This document shows, in pieces, positions 50,765 to 63,419 of a stretch of DNA of 64,000 nucleotides. Location of the stretch: assembly GCA_020442385.1 (NCBI GenBank), contig JAGRKE010000002.1:465838-529837 (forward strand). The letters run 5' to 3'. This DNA is from Alphaproteobacteria bacterium (GTDB taxonomy: Bacteria > Pseudomonadota > Alphaproteobacteria > Micavibrionales > Micavibrionaceae). Position numbers and translations under genes: made by a program. Every line of letters begins with the position of its first letter. Positions within the stretch are counted from its first letter, which is position 1. The notes beneath the pieces are model-generated. The model was not told where the DNA came from and did no database searches. It was given only the letters and a program-made list of their open reading frames with translations.

Positions 50765-52932
50765 TCCTGCACCTGCACATTTCCAGCTTGCAGAACCTTG
50801 AGCACTTTATCGCGCGCTCCATCCATAATGATACGCCCCTGATCCATCAAAATCAGGCGATCCACCATCGGCAACAATGCCTGTTTATGCGTAATCAAGA
50901 GCAGAGTTTTGTCATCCGTCTGCCCAGACACATAATCTTTGAAGGCCGCTTCGGCCTGCGTATCCATGGCATTGGTCGGTTCATCACACACCAGAATTTT
51001 CGGCTTGAGCAACAATGCACGCGCCAATGCGATTGCTTGCCGTTGCCCGCCGGATAGCTGCGCGCCATGTTCCCCCACAGGGGCATCATAACCCATTGGG
51101 TGGCGGGCAATAAAATCATGCACCCCCGCGCTTTTTGCCGCCTCCAGAATCTCCTCTTCACTCGCGTGTGGCACGCTGGCGGAAATATTATCGCGCACCG
51201 AGCCGGTGAATAAAACCACATCCTGCGCAATATAGGCCGCATGACGGCGCAGATCGGCCGGGTCAATCTGCCTGTAATCCGTATCATCGGCCAAAATTGT
51301 GCCCTCATCAGGCTCATACAGTCCCATGATCAGGCGCGCAATCGTGCTCTTGCCTGATCCGATGCGTCCGATAATCCCGACTTTTTCGCCCGTATTTATT
51401 GTGAAAGTCACATTATCCAAAACCTTGCGCCCAACACCGGGATAAGCAAAGCTCACCTTATCAAAACTCAACTTTCCGTTCAGATCAGGGCGGTGCAAAA
51501 ATTGTTTCCCCTGCGGACGCTCAACCTCTTTATTCATCACATTCTCTAAGGTCTTGAGTGCGCTTCCTGCCTGATGATAACGCGCCATCAAATTGGCAAT
51601 TTGCCCTATAGGGGATATGGCGCGCCCACCCAAAATGACGCAAGCAATCAGCCCGCCGACTGTCAACGTGCCATCTTGCACCATATACATTCCGGCGAGC
51701 ACAATAATGATCGAAGCAATTTGCTGCAGGAAGGTTGCGACATTCACCCCAAGACCAGAGACAAAACGAGAGCGCTGTCCATAGGCCGCATTCTCACCTA
51801 AATACTCACCGTAGCGTGCACGGAAACGTCCGTCCGCACCAATGGCCTTAACCGTCTCAAGCCCGTGAATCGTTTCAACCAACAAACCATGCTTGGCCTC
51901 CGAACTTTGGGTGGCCTTGCGCACCAGTGCCTTTAAGGGCCGCTGCAAAATAAGACCAATCAGGAAAACTGCAAAAATTAAACCGATCAGAATAAGCGCG
52001 ATGCCGCCACCAATTTGATAAATCACGAACAGGAAAAACAAGGTGAAGGGCAGATCAACCAAAACCGTAACGCTGGCGGAGGTAAAGAAATCACGCACGG
52101 AATCGAAATCTTTCAGCATATTAGCGAAGACCCCGCTGGAGGCCGGACGTCCGGCAATGCGCATATTCAAAACCTGATCATAAATTCTACGCCCTGCAAT
52201 TACATCAATGCGCCGCCCGGCCATATCAATCAGATAGGCGCGCAAAATCCTCATCACCAGATCAAAACCAAAAACAATCAGCGCACCAATCCCCAGCGCC
52301 CAACCTGTTTCAATCGCGTTGTTCGGAATGACGCGGTCATAAACATTCATGATAAAGAGCGGGCTAGCCAGACCGAACAAATTGATAAACGCGCCGCCTA
52401 AAAGCGCCATCGCATAAATGCGGCGATTTTCTTCCACCAATCCCCAAAACCAGTGACGATCCGTATCGTCCTTATGCACGCTTTGCGGATTTGTGAACTC
52501 AGAGCGCGGATGAGTATAAATGCTATAGCCTGTGTAATCGCTCTCGAGCTTTTCAAGCTCCAGCTCTACGCTGCTTTGCGTTTCGGGCATGTAAAGCTGG
52601 GCTTTACTGCCATGCAAACTCATTAAAACACAAGCCTGCTCACCTTTAAGAATAAGAACAACAGGCAAAACCGCGCTGGGTATTTCACGAATGTGCGGAC
52701 GCTTCACCACTTTGGTTTTAAGTCCCAGACGCTCGGCCGCCTGCGCGAATAAATCCGGGCCCATATTGCGGGCATCATAGGCCAACCCCGCCGTCAGCGC
52801 GTCGGCAGATTTCGCGCGCCCGTAATGCGCGGTCAAAAACACCAAGCATTGCAAAAGCGGATCGATCATCTCCACCTCGGAAGAGGCGGAAACAGGAGGC
52901 TCTATCGGTGTATCATTGTTATTTTTGCTCAT
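50761..52932 (-). CDS. Type I secretion ABC transporter with degenerate C39 domain
   Basis: A 723-residue permease-ATPase. Residues about 20-150 are a C39-like domain that has no catalytic Cys at the usual place (LTAHYGRAKSADAL), like LapB/HlyB-type CLD transporters. Then come six membrane helices (about 165-420) and the NBD: IGRIGSGKSTIARL (Walker A), Q-loop IAQDVVLFTGS, signature LSGGQRQAIALARALL, Walker B ILVCDEPTNAMD and H-loop LLITHKQA. It probably exports large RTX-type or adhesin proteins. No substrate gene is in the window. Confidence 0.93.
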   Translation of the reverse strand: MSKNNNDTPIEPPVSASSEVEMIDPLLQCLVFLTAHYGRAKSADALTAGLAYDARNMGPDLFAQAAERLGLKTKVVKRPHIREIPSAVLPVVLILKGEQACVLMSLHGSKAQLYMPETQSSVELELEKLESDYTGYSIYTHPRSEFTNPQSVHKDDTDRHWFWGLVEENRRIYAMALLGGAFINLFGLASPLFIMNVYDRVIPNNAIETGWALGIGALIVFGFDLVMRILRAYLIDMAGRRIDVIAGRRIYDQVLNMRIAGRPASSGVFANMLKDFDSVRDFFTSASVTVLVDLPFTLFFLFVIYQIGGGIALILIGLIFAVFLIGLILQRPLKALVRKATQSSEAKHGLLVETIHGLETVKAIGADGRFRARYGEYLGENAAYGQRSRFVSGLGVNVATFLQQIASIIIVLAGMYMVQDGTLTVGGLIACVILGGRAISPIGQIANLMARYHQAGSALKTLENVMNKEVERPQGKQFLHRPDLNGKLSFDKVSFAYPGVGRKVLDNVTFTINTGEKVGIIGRIGSGKSTIARLIMGLYEPDEGTILADDTDYRQIDPADLRRHAAYIAQDVVLFTGSVRDNISASVPHASEEEILEAAKSAGVHDFIARHPMGYDAPVGEHGAQLSGGQRQAIALARALLLKPKILVCDEPTNAMDTQAEAAFKDYVSGQTDDKTLLLITHKQALLPMVDRLILMDQGRIIMDGARDKVLKVLQAGNVQVQE

Positions 52933-54262
52933 CTTGCGCCGGCCCGGTCTTAGGCGATGCCATGACCAATGAATCCTGTAGGCGGCCCATGCTGGCTAAT
53001 ACATTATATTGGTTGGCCAAAAGGCCGTATTCACCATTCAGTTTTTCCAACCGTGTATTAAAAAGCTGATTATCGGCCTGCATTAACTGTAGCAGAGATA
53101 TGCGTGCCCCCTCAAACTGAACCTCATAGGTTTCAAAAAGTTTTTTGTTTAGATCAAGGCGGGTTTTTTGTTGTGCCAAACGGTCCTGCGCGGTTTGCAG
53201 ATCTGAATAGGCCAGACGAATTTGATTGGAGACCTGCATTTCCGTCTCGCGCACACGCGACTGCGCCTGATTATATTGGAATTTGCGCTGACGGATTCGT
53301 GCCAATTGTGCTCCACCCGTATCGAACGCCCAGCTGAGTTTTAAAACGGCCCGCGCATCGGTCGTTTCACCGCCAATAAGATCGTCTTTTTCATTTTGCA
53401 GATAAGAAAGTTCACCATCCAAATCAGGATAAATCGTTGCCTCTTCCGATGCGACATCATGCTGCGCGGATTCAGATTGAAAAACCGCCGCTTTAATAAG
53501 CGGATGGGAATCCTTTATCAGCGCAATTGCCTCTTCGGACGTTTCAGGTACAAATTCCAGATAGGGCTGCGGAGACACCATGTCACCATCAGGCTCCCGC
53601 CCCACCGCTTCACGGTAATTGGCGTGCGCAGTGCGCGCTTGCCCCTCATAATCGGTAATAAATCCATCCAGAATAACCTTCACATCGCGCGCTAGCTGAT
53701 GTTCGGATTCATCAACCACGCCATTATCAACGGCGATTTTGATTCGTTCCAGATAATCCAACACCTTGGCCTTATGCCCTTTTAGAATTTTCACAGCCTC
53801 TTGCGTACGCATCAAATTCAAATAAGCCTGCGTCGCGCGCAGCGCAATCGCCTCGCGCGCATCCAAAACACCCATATCGGCTGAGCGCTCCCGCGCTTCG
53901 GCCGCAGAAACTTTATTTTGCGTCTCAAATCCATCAAAAATGCGCTGGCGCGCCGAAACAGTTCCTTCCCACAAATTCGAATAGCCCGCGCCGCGTGTAA
54001 CACTTAAACCGCGGCTGGTCGCGTTATCACCATAAATCCGCCCGCCGGTCGCCGTTGCGGATAGCGATGGATAATAGGCTGAAAGCTCGGCTCTTTTTTC
54101 CTCGTGCGCAGCGCCCATAGCGGCCTTGGCCGTTTCAATACTCGGGTGGCTCTCAAAAGCGGAAAATACGGCAGCCTCAAGGGTATCCCCCTTTGCAGCG
54201 TTAAGCGGGAATACCAGAACCATGCATGCAAGGGCCATAGAAAGGCCCGGCCTGTTCGCCAT
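52919..54262 (-). CDS. TolC-family outer-membrane efflux/secretion protein
   Basis: A 447-residue TolC-like protein with a signal peptide (LSMALACMVLVFPLNAAKG) and paired helical repeats typical of the trimeric channel (VFSAFESHPSIETAKAAMGAAHEEKRAEL; LNLMRTQEAVKILKGHKAKV; LQLMQADNQLFNTRLEKLNGEYGLLANQYNVLASMG). It is the first gene of the operon with the ABC protein, HlyD and the cyclase, and overlaps the ABC gene by 14 bp. Confidence 0.92.
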   Translation of the reverse strand: MANRPGLSMALACMVLVFPLNAAKGDTLEAAVFSAFESHPSIETAKAAMGAAHEEKRAELSAYYPSLSATATGGRIYGDNATSRGLSVTRGAGYSNLWEGTVSARQRIFDGFETQNKVSAAEARERSADMGVLDAREAIALRATQAYLNLMRTQEAVKILKGHKAKVLDYLERIKIAVDNGVVDESEHQLARDVKVILDGFITDYEGQARTAHANYREAVGREPDGDMVSPQPYLEFVPETSEEAIALIKDSHPLIKAAVFQSESAQHDVASEEATIYPDLDGELSYLQNEKDDLIGGETTDARAVLKLSWAFDTGGAQLARIRQRKFQYNQAQSRVRETEMQVSNQIRLAYSDLQTAQDRLAQQKTRLDLNKKLFETYEVQFEGARISLLQLMQADNQLFNTRLEKLNGEYGLLANQYNVLASMGRLQDSLVMASPKTGPAQDEQK

Positions 54263-54459
54263 TTTTTTAACCGTTTTTGTTTGAACTCAAGTGAAAGGAT
54301 AGGACAAAAGCCTATAGTATTGAATCTAAACGAAAACACAGCCTTATTCAAGAATGAATACAGGAAAATATTCGCCCGCAGCCTCTTCACAAAGCGCATC
54401 AGATCAGGCATGTTCAATATCTGTTGTAAATCACCATTTTATATAAGGGATTGAAGGCC

Positions 54460-55695
54460 GTGGGATTAAAGCTCGCCATTGTAAAAGAAACCTCTGACAC
54501 CGAAAAGCGGGTTGCCGCCTCCCCGGATACTGTTAAAAAATTCAAAGACCTTGGCTGCACGGTCACCATTCAATCCAATGCAGGCAAAGACGCCGCGCTG
54601 ACCGACCAAGCCTTCAAAGACGCCAGCGCAAAAATTGAAAAAACAGCCGCCGACACCCTTAAAGGCGCAGACATTTTGCTCTGCGTTGCGCCGCCAAAGG
54701 CCGACACCTTAAAGTCCTTAAAAAAAGGCGCTCTGGTCATCGGATTATTTTCTCCGCACACCAATAAAGATTTGATCCAAAGCTTTAAAGCATCAGGCGT
54801 CACTGCCATGGCGATGGAGCTTGTGCCGCGTATTACACGCGCACAGTCTATGGATGCCCTGTCTTCACAATCCAACTTGGCGGGATACAAGGCCGTTTTG
54901 GATGCCACCGAGCATTTTACCCGTGCCTTCCCGATGATGATGACCGCCGCCGGGACAGTGCCGCCCGCAAAAGTCTTTATTATGGGCGCGGGCGTTGCCG
55001 GATTGCAGGCCATTGCCACGGCGCGCCGCTTGGGCGCCGTTGTCTCCGCCACCGATGTACGCCCCGCCGCAAAAGAGCAGGTAGAATCGCTCGGCGCAAC
55101 CTTCGTTGCTGTTGAAGACGAGGAGTTTAAAAAGGCCGAGACCGCGGGCGGGTACGCCAAGGAAATGTCCAAAACCTATCAGAAAAAGCAACAAGCCCTG
55201 ATTGAAGACACAATTAAAAAGCAAGATATTGTCATCACCACGGCGCTGATCCCAGGACGCCCCGCGCCAAAGCTGATTACCGAAGCCATGGTGAAATCCA
55301 TGCAGCCCGGATCGGTTATTGTTGATCTAGCCGTTGAAACGGGCGGAAACTGCGCCCTTTCAGAAGTCGGTAAAGTCGTTGAAAAAGATGGCGTGAAAAT
55401 TATCGGCCACCGCAACGTGCCCTCACGCCTTGCGACAAACGCTTCTGCTCTATACGCGAGAAATCTGCTGAGCCTTGTTAGCTTGATGATTGATAAAGAA
55501 AGCGGAGCGCTCAAGATCGACTGGGACGACGACATTATTAAGGCGATCACTCTGACGCATGGCGGAAAAATCGTTCACCCCGCTTTTGGCATAACGAAGC
55601 CGACGGCGAAAAAAGCGCCCGCAAAAAAAGCTACTCCAAAGAAGACGACCGCAAAAAAAACAGCAACAAAAAAGAAAACAACAAAAACGACATAG
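54460..55695 (+). CDS. pntAA: NAD(P) transhydrogenase subunit alpha part 1, with Lys-rich tail
   Basis: A 411-residue PntAA (domain I, NAD(H) binding): KLAIVKETSDTEKRVAASPD, AMELVPRITRAQSMDALSSQSNLAGY, IMGAGVAGLQAIATARRLGAVVSATDVRP and DLAVETGGNC. After the usual end near LTHGGKIVHPAFG comes a 33-residue Lys/Ala/Thr tail (13 Lys) that is not part of the domain. GTG 54460 at normal distance from AAGGGA is preferred over TTG 54451. It is the first gene of pntAA-pntAB-pntB; proton-driven NADPH formation. Confidence 0.95.
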   Translation: MGLKLAIVKETSDTEKRVAASPDTVKKFKDLGCTVTIQSNAGKDAALTDQAFKDASAKIEKTAADTLKGADILLCVAPPKADTLKSLKKGALVIGLFSPHTNKDLIQSFKASGVTAMAMELVPRITRAQSMDALSSQSNLAGYKAVLDATEHFTRAFPMMMTAAGTVPPAKVFIMGAGVAGLQAIATARRLGAVVSATDVRPAAKEQVESLGATFVAVEDEEFKKAETAGGYAKEMSKTYQKKQQALIEDTIKKQDIVITTALIPGRPAPKLITEAMVKSMQPGSVIVDLAVETGGNCALSEVGKVVEKDGVKIIGHRNVPSRLATNASALYARNLLSLVSLMIDKESGALKIDWDDDIIKAITLTHGGKIVHPAFGITKPTAKKAPAKKATPKKTTAKKTATKKKTTKTT

Positions 55696-55707
55696 GATTG
55701 AAGACAC

Positions 55708-56124
55708 ATGCAAGCTCAAGAAAAAGCCGTCTCTGACAGCGCCGCCGAGATTGCCCTGCAGGCACAAGACCTCGCAGATCGCGCCGCAGATCTCGCCATT
55801 GAAAGCACAAACATCGCCGGTGCAGCCATGCACGGACAGCCCTTTTTAATTACCGGCCTGACCGTGTTTATTCTAGCCTGCTTTGTCGGCTATTACGTCG
55901 TGTGGCGCGTCACACCTGCTCTGCACTCTCCGCTGATGGGCATCACAAATGCCATCTCCTCCGTCATTATCGTCGGCGCGGTGATTGCCGTTGGCGCGGC
56001 CGAAGCGACAGGCCTTTCAAAACTGCTGGCCTTTCTCGGTGTGACGCTCGCCTCGGTCAATATTTTCGGCGGATTTATTATCACGCGGCGCATGCTGCAT
56101 ATGTTCAAAAAGAAGGGCGTGTAA
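55708..56124 (+). CDS. pntAB: NAD(P) transhydrogenase subunit alpha part 2
   Basis: A 138-residue PntAB with four membrane helices ([62 protein letters not shown]). An extra N-terminal Ala-rich amphipathic helix (about residues 1-40) precedes the usual start. It forms part of the proton channel together with PntB. Confidence 0.94.
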   Translation: MQAQEKAVSDSAAEIALQAQDLADRAADLAIESTNIAGAAMHGQPFLITGLTVFILACFVGYYVVWRVTPALHSPLMGITNAISSVIIVGAVIAVGAAEATGLSKLLAFLGVTLASVNIFGGFIITRRMLHMFKKKGV

Positions 56125-56127
56125 CTC

Positions 56128-57519
56128 ATGGAAAACTTTGCAGCTCTCATTTACGTCGCCGCCGCGGTTCTATTTATTTTGGCCTTGCGCGGCCTATCGC
56201 ACCCTGAAACGGCGCGCCAAGGCTTGAATTTCGGTATCGCCGGTATGGCGCTTGCCATCTTTACAACGCTCCTCCTACCCTCGGTTAGCTCTTACGGTCT
56301 AATTATTCTAGGCGTAGCGCTGGGCGGCGGTGTTGGCGCGGGCATTGCCAATAAAATTGAAATGACCGCCCTGCCTCAATTGATGGCGGGCTTTCACTCT
56401 CTGGTTGGTCTAGCTGCGGTCTTTGTAGCCGCCGCAGCCTTTTACAACCCCGAAGCCTTTAATATTGGAACGGCCAATGACATCCATCTGGCCTCCCTGA
56501 TTGAGATGTCTCTCGGTCTTGCCATTGGTGCGATAGCCTTCAGCGGCTCAATCATTGCGTGGGGCAAGCTGCAGGGAACAATCTCGGGCAAGCCCGTGAC
56601 CTTCGCCGGGCAGCATGCACTCAACGCGGCGCTGGGGGGCCTGCTTATCCTGCTGATTATCGTTCTATGCGCCAGCGAAAGCGGCTTCATATTCTGGATG
56701 ATTGCCCTGCTTGCGCTCAGCTTGGGCGTCCTGATGATTATCCCGATTGGCGGCGCGGACATGCCCGTTATCGTCTCGATGCTCAACTCCTATTCCGGCT
56801 GGGCGGCTGCGGGCATCGGTTTCACGCTGCATAATAATTTGTTGATTATCACCGGTGCACTGGTTGGTTCATCGGGTGCAATTCTCTCTTATATCATGTG
56901 TAAGGGTATGAACCGCTCCTTCATCTCCGTCCTGCTAGGCGGTTTCGGCGGCGAACAAGCCGCAGGCGGTGCTCATGCGCATGACCCTGACCGTCAGGCA
57001 AAAATCGGCGCGGCGGACGATGCCGCCTATATTATGAAGAACGCTTCGAAGGTGATTATCGTGCCCGGTTACGGCATGGCTGTGGCACAGGCGCAGCATG
57101 CGCTGCGCGAAATGGCGGACGTCCTAAAGAAAGAAGGTGTTGACGTGAAATACGCGATTCATCCTGTCGCGGGCCGTATGCCCGGTCATATGAACGTTCT
57201 ACTGGCCGAAGCCAACGTGCCCTATGATGAAGTCTTCGAGATGGAGGATATCAACCGCGAATTTGCACAGGCCGATGTTGCCTATGTGATTGGCGCGAAT
57301 GACATCACCAATCCGTCCGCCAAGAACGATCCGGGCTCGCCCATTTACGGCATGCCTGTCCTCGATGTTGAAAAGGCCGGCACAGTCCTATTTGTTAAGC
57401 GCTCGCTCGGCTCAGGTTACGCCGGAATTGATAACCCGCTCTTCTTTGAAGATAACACCATGATGTTGCTCGATGACGCCAAAGCGATGACTGAGAACAT
57501 TATTAAGGCCCTTGAGTGA
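56128..57519 (+). CDS. pntB: NAD(P) transhydrogenase subunit beta
   Basis: A 463-residue PntB: eight to nine membrane helices with the channel His/Asn region (GLSHPETARQGLNFGIAGM, TALPQLMAGFHSLVGLAAV), then domain III that binds NADP(H): VIIVPGYGMAVAQAQHALRE, HPVAGRMPGHMNVLLAEANVPYD and VIGANDITNPSAKNDPGSPIYGMPVL. It ends overlapping the next gene. Confidence 0.97.
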   Translation: MENFAALIYVAAAVLFILALRGLSHPETARQGLNFGIAGMALAIFTTLLLPSVSSYGLIILGVALGGGVGAGIANKIEMTALPQLMAGFHSLVGLAAVFVAAAAFYNPEAFNIGTANDIHLASLIEMSLGLAIGAIAFSGSIIAWGKLQGTISGKPVTFAGQHALNAALGGLLILLIIVLCASESGFIFWMIALLALSLGVLMIIPIGGADMPVIVSMLNSYSGWAAAGIGFTLHNNLLIITGALVGSSGAILSYIMCKGMNRSFISVLLGGFGGEQAAGGAHAHDPDRQAKIGAADDAAYIMKNASKVIIVPGYGMAVAQAQHALREMADVLKKEGVDVKYAIHPVAGRMPGHMNVLLAEANVPYDEVFEMEDINREFAQADVAYVIGANDITNPSAKNDPGSPIYGMPVLDVEKAGTVLFVKRSLGSGYAGIDNPLFFEDNTMMLLDDAKAMTENIIKALE

Positions 57520-58499
57520 CGGTGGACAAAACACCCAACATTGAAGAGCGTTTCCAACAGCCCGCGCATTGGCACTGGAGACATTTTATCCATAAAAACC
57601 GAACCATCCGTTTTGGCTGCTGCCTGCCTGAAAGCGGTCAGCCCGAGGCCATCATTGTCTGCATGCCGGGCCTAAGCGAGTTTGGCGAGAAGTATTTTGA
57701 GCTGGCCCGCAACCTGCGCGATCAAAATTTTGCTGTCTGGGTCATTGACTGGATGGGGCAAGGCCATTCCGAGCGTTATTTTAAATCCAACCCGCACAAG
57801 CGCCATTCGCATGGCATTGAAAATGATGTCGAAGATCTGCACATGCTTTATACAAAGCATATTGAACCGAACAACGTCGGCACCGCCCCCATTATAATGC
57901 TGGCCCATTCTATGGGCGGAAATATCGGTCTGCGCTATTTGGCAAAGCACCCCAAAACCTTTCGCGCGGCGTTTTTCTCTGCGCCGCTCCTCGGTTTAAC
58001 CGTGACAAAACCATTGCCCCGTTTCATCGCGCAAGGTTTTTTGAGCCTTATGAACATCCTTGCCGGGCGCAGCTATGCACCGGGTCAGACAAACTGGCGG
58101 GAAAATATGCGCCCATCTCCGGGATCAGACATCTTTTCCTCTGATCCCGCCCGGGGTGCACTGCAAAATTACTGGTGTCTTTTTGATACACAGCTGCAAA
58201 ATGGCGGAATAACGTGGGGCTGGCTGTATCAAATCTACAAATCCTGCGGAATTTTGCAAAAATCAGAAACCTTGCAAAAGATAGATATTCCATGCCTGTT
58301 CGCTCTGGCTGGTAGAGACGAGCTGGTCGATAATGACGCGGCACGAAAAATTGCCGTACAGTTAAATCAGGCAAAAACCATAGACTTTCCGGAAGGCTTG
58401 CACGAGCTTCTCATGGAAAAAGATGAGATTAGAACCCCCATTATTGAGGCCATCACAAAGCTTGTTAAATCTGCATGCGCGGATAGTCACAATCCTTGA
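57516..58499 (+). CDS. Alpha/beta hydrolase (lysophospholipase/monoacylglycerol lipase-like)
   Basis: A 327-residue serine hydrolase. The nucleophile elbow is LAHSMGGNIGLRYLAKHP, the acid is in LAGRDELVD and the His in EGLHELLMEKD, giving a full triad. Similarity is to lysophospholipase L2-type enzymes; substrate unknown. GTG 57516 overlaps the pntB stop by 4 bp; a second GTG lies at 57522. Confidence 0.85.
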   Translation: MTVDKTPNIEERFQQPAHWHWRHFIHKNRTIRFGCCLPESGQPEAIIVCMPGLSEFGEKYFELARNLRDQNFAVWVIDWMGQGHSERYFKSNPHKRHSHGIENDVEDLHMLYTKHIEPNNVGTAPIIMLAHSMGGNIGLRYLAKHPKTFRAAFFSAPLLGLTVTKPLPRFIAQGFLSLMNILAGRSYAPGQTNWRENMRPSPGSDIFSSDPARGALQNYWCLFDTQLQNGGITWGWLYQIYKSCGILQKSETLQKIDIPCLFALAGRDELVDNDAARKIAVQLNQAKTIDFPEGLHELLMEKDEIRTPIIEAITKLVKSACADSHNP

Positions 58500-58556
58500 A
58501 AAATCCATAAGAAAAAGGCACTGTAGAAGCCTGTATACGCGTAAAGGAGCATAAAT

Positions 58557-62516
<3,960 letters not shown>

Positions 62517-62527
62517 CGTTTAGGGCC

Positions 62528-63346
62528 TTATTCGGGCTTGAAAATCGATTCGATCGTTCTGTCGACAAACCCGCGATCGCTCATAATTTGCTGACGCGCG
62601 TTATCATCAAGAAGTTCGTAACTGCGTTCATACCATTTGTTCCCAGGATAGTTATACCCCAGCACAGCAGCAATACGCGTGGCCTCGCCTTTAAGGCCGA
62701 GCGTTAAGTAACATTCCACCAAGCGGTGCAACGCTTCGGCCGTGTGCGTGGTTGTTTGGTAATTCCTGATCACCTCAAGGAAACGGTTAATCGCGGCATT
62801 TACATGCCCGCGATTGAGGTAATAGCGCCCGATCTCCATTTCCTTGCCGGCCAGGTGATCCATTGTCAGGTCACGCTTAAGCTTCGCATCGCGCGAATAT
62901 TTGCTTTCTGGATACAAACGAACCAGAGTATCGAGCGATTGCAGAGCCAGCGCCGTCATTTCTTGGTCGCGGCGCACATCGGAAATCTGCTCATAGAAAG
63001 ATAGAGCGCGCAGATAATAGGCATAATCAATATCCTCACTGCCCGGATGCAGCTCAATAAAGCGGTCCAGCGCCAAAATAGCCTCGTCATAGCGCTGACT
63101 GCGGTAGGAGGAATACGCCGACATAAGCTGCGCCTGCGTCGCCCATTGCGAATAGGGATGCTGGCGCTCCACCTCGTCAAAATAGCGGGCGGCTTGAACA
63201 TATTGCTCCTCATCCAGCGCGGCAGCGGCCTTGTTATAGAGGATCTCAACGCTTTCTTCTTTTTGGGAATTCTGTTCACCCGAAGACGAACAGCCCACGA
63301 GTACAAGCGCGACGGCGAAAGATAAAACTGTGCGGTTTAGACGCAT
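62528..63346 (-). CDS. bamD: Outer-membrane assembly lipoprotein BamD (ComL)
   Basis: A 272-residue lipoprotein: signal peptide with lipobox LVGC (Cys19), then five TPR-like helical pairs (for example YNKAAAALDEEQYVQAARYFDEVERQHPYSQWATQAQ, FIELHPGSEDIDYAYYLRALSFYEQI). A component of the BAM complex that inserts beta-barrel proteins. Confidence 0.95.
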   Translation of the reverse strand: MRLNRTVLSFAVALVLVGCSSSGEQNSQKEESVEILYNKAAAALDEEQYVQAARYFDEVERQHPYSQWATQAQLMSAYSSYRSQRYDEAILALDRFIELHPGSEDIDYAYYLRALSFYEQISDVRRDQEMTALALQSLDTLVRLYPESKYSRDAKLKRDLTMDHLAGKEMEIGRYYLNRGHVNAAINRFLEVIRNYQTTTHTAEALHRLVECYLTLGLKGEATRIAAVLGYNYPGNKWYERSYELLDDNARQQIMSDRGFVDRTIESIFKPE

Positions 63347-63419
63347 GAAACGCTCCTAAAATCTCTTGTTATCTGAGATTTTAACGCTTTTGAGACAGAA
63401 AGGAAGGGAAGAGCGTAAT

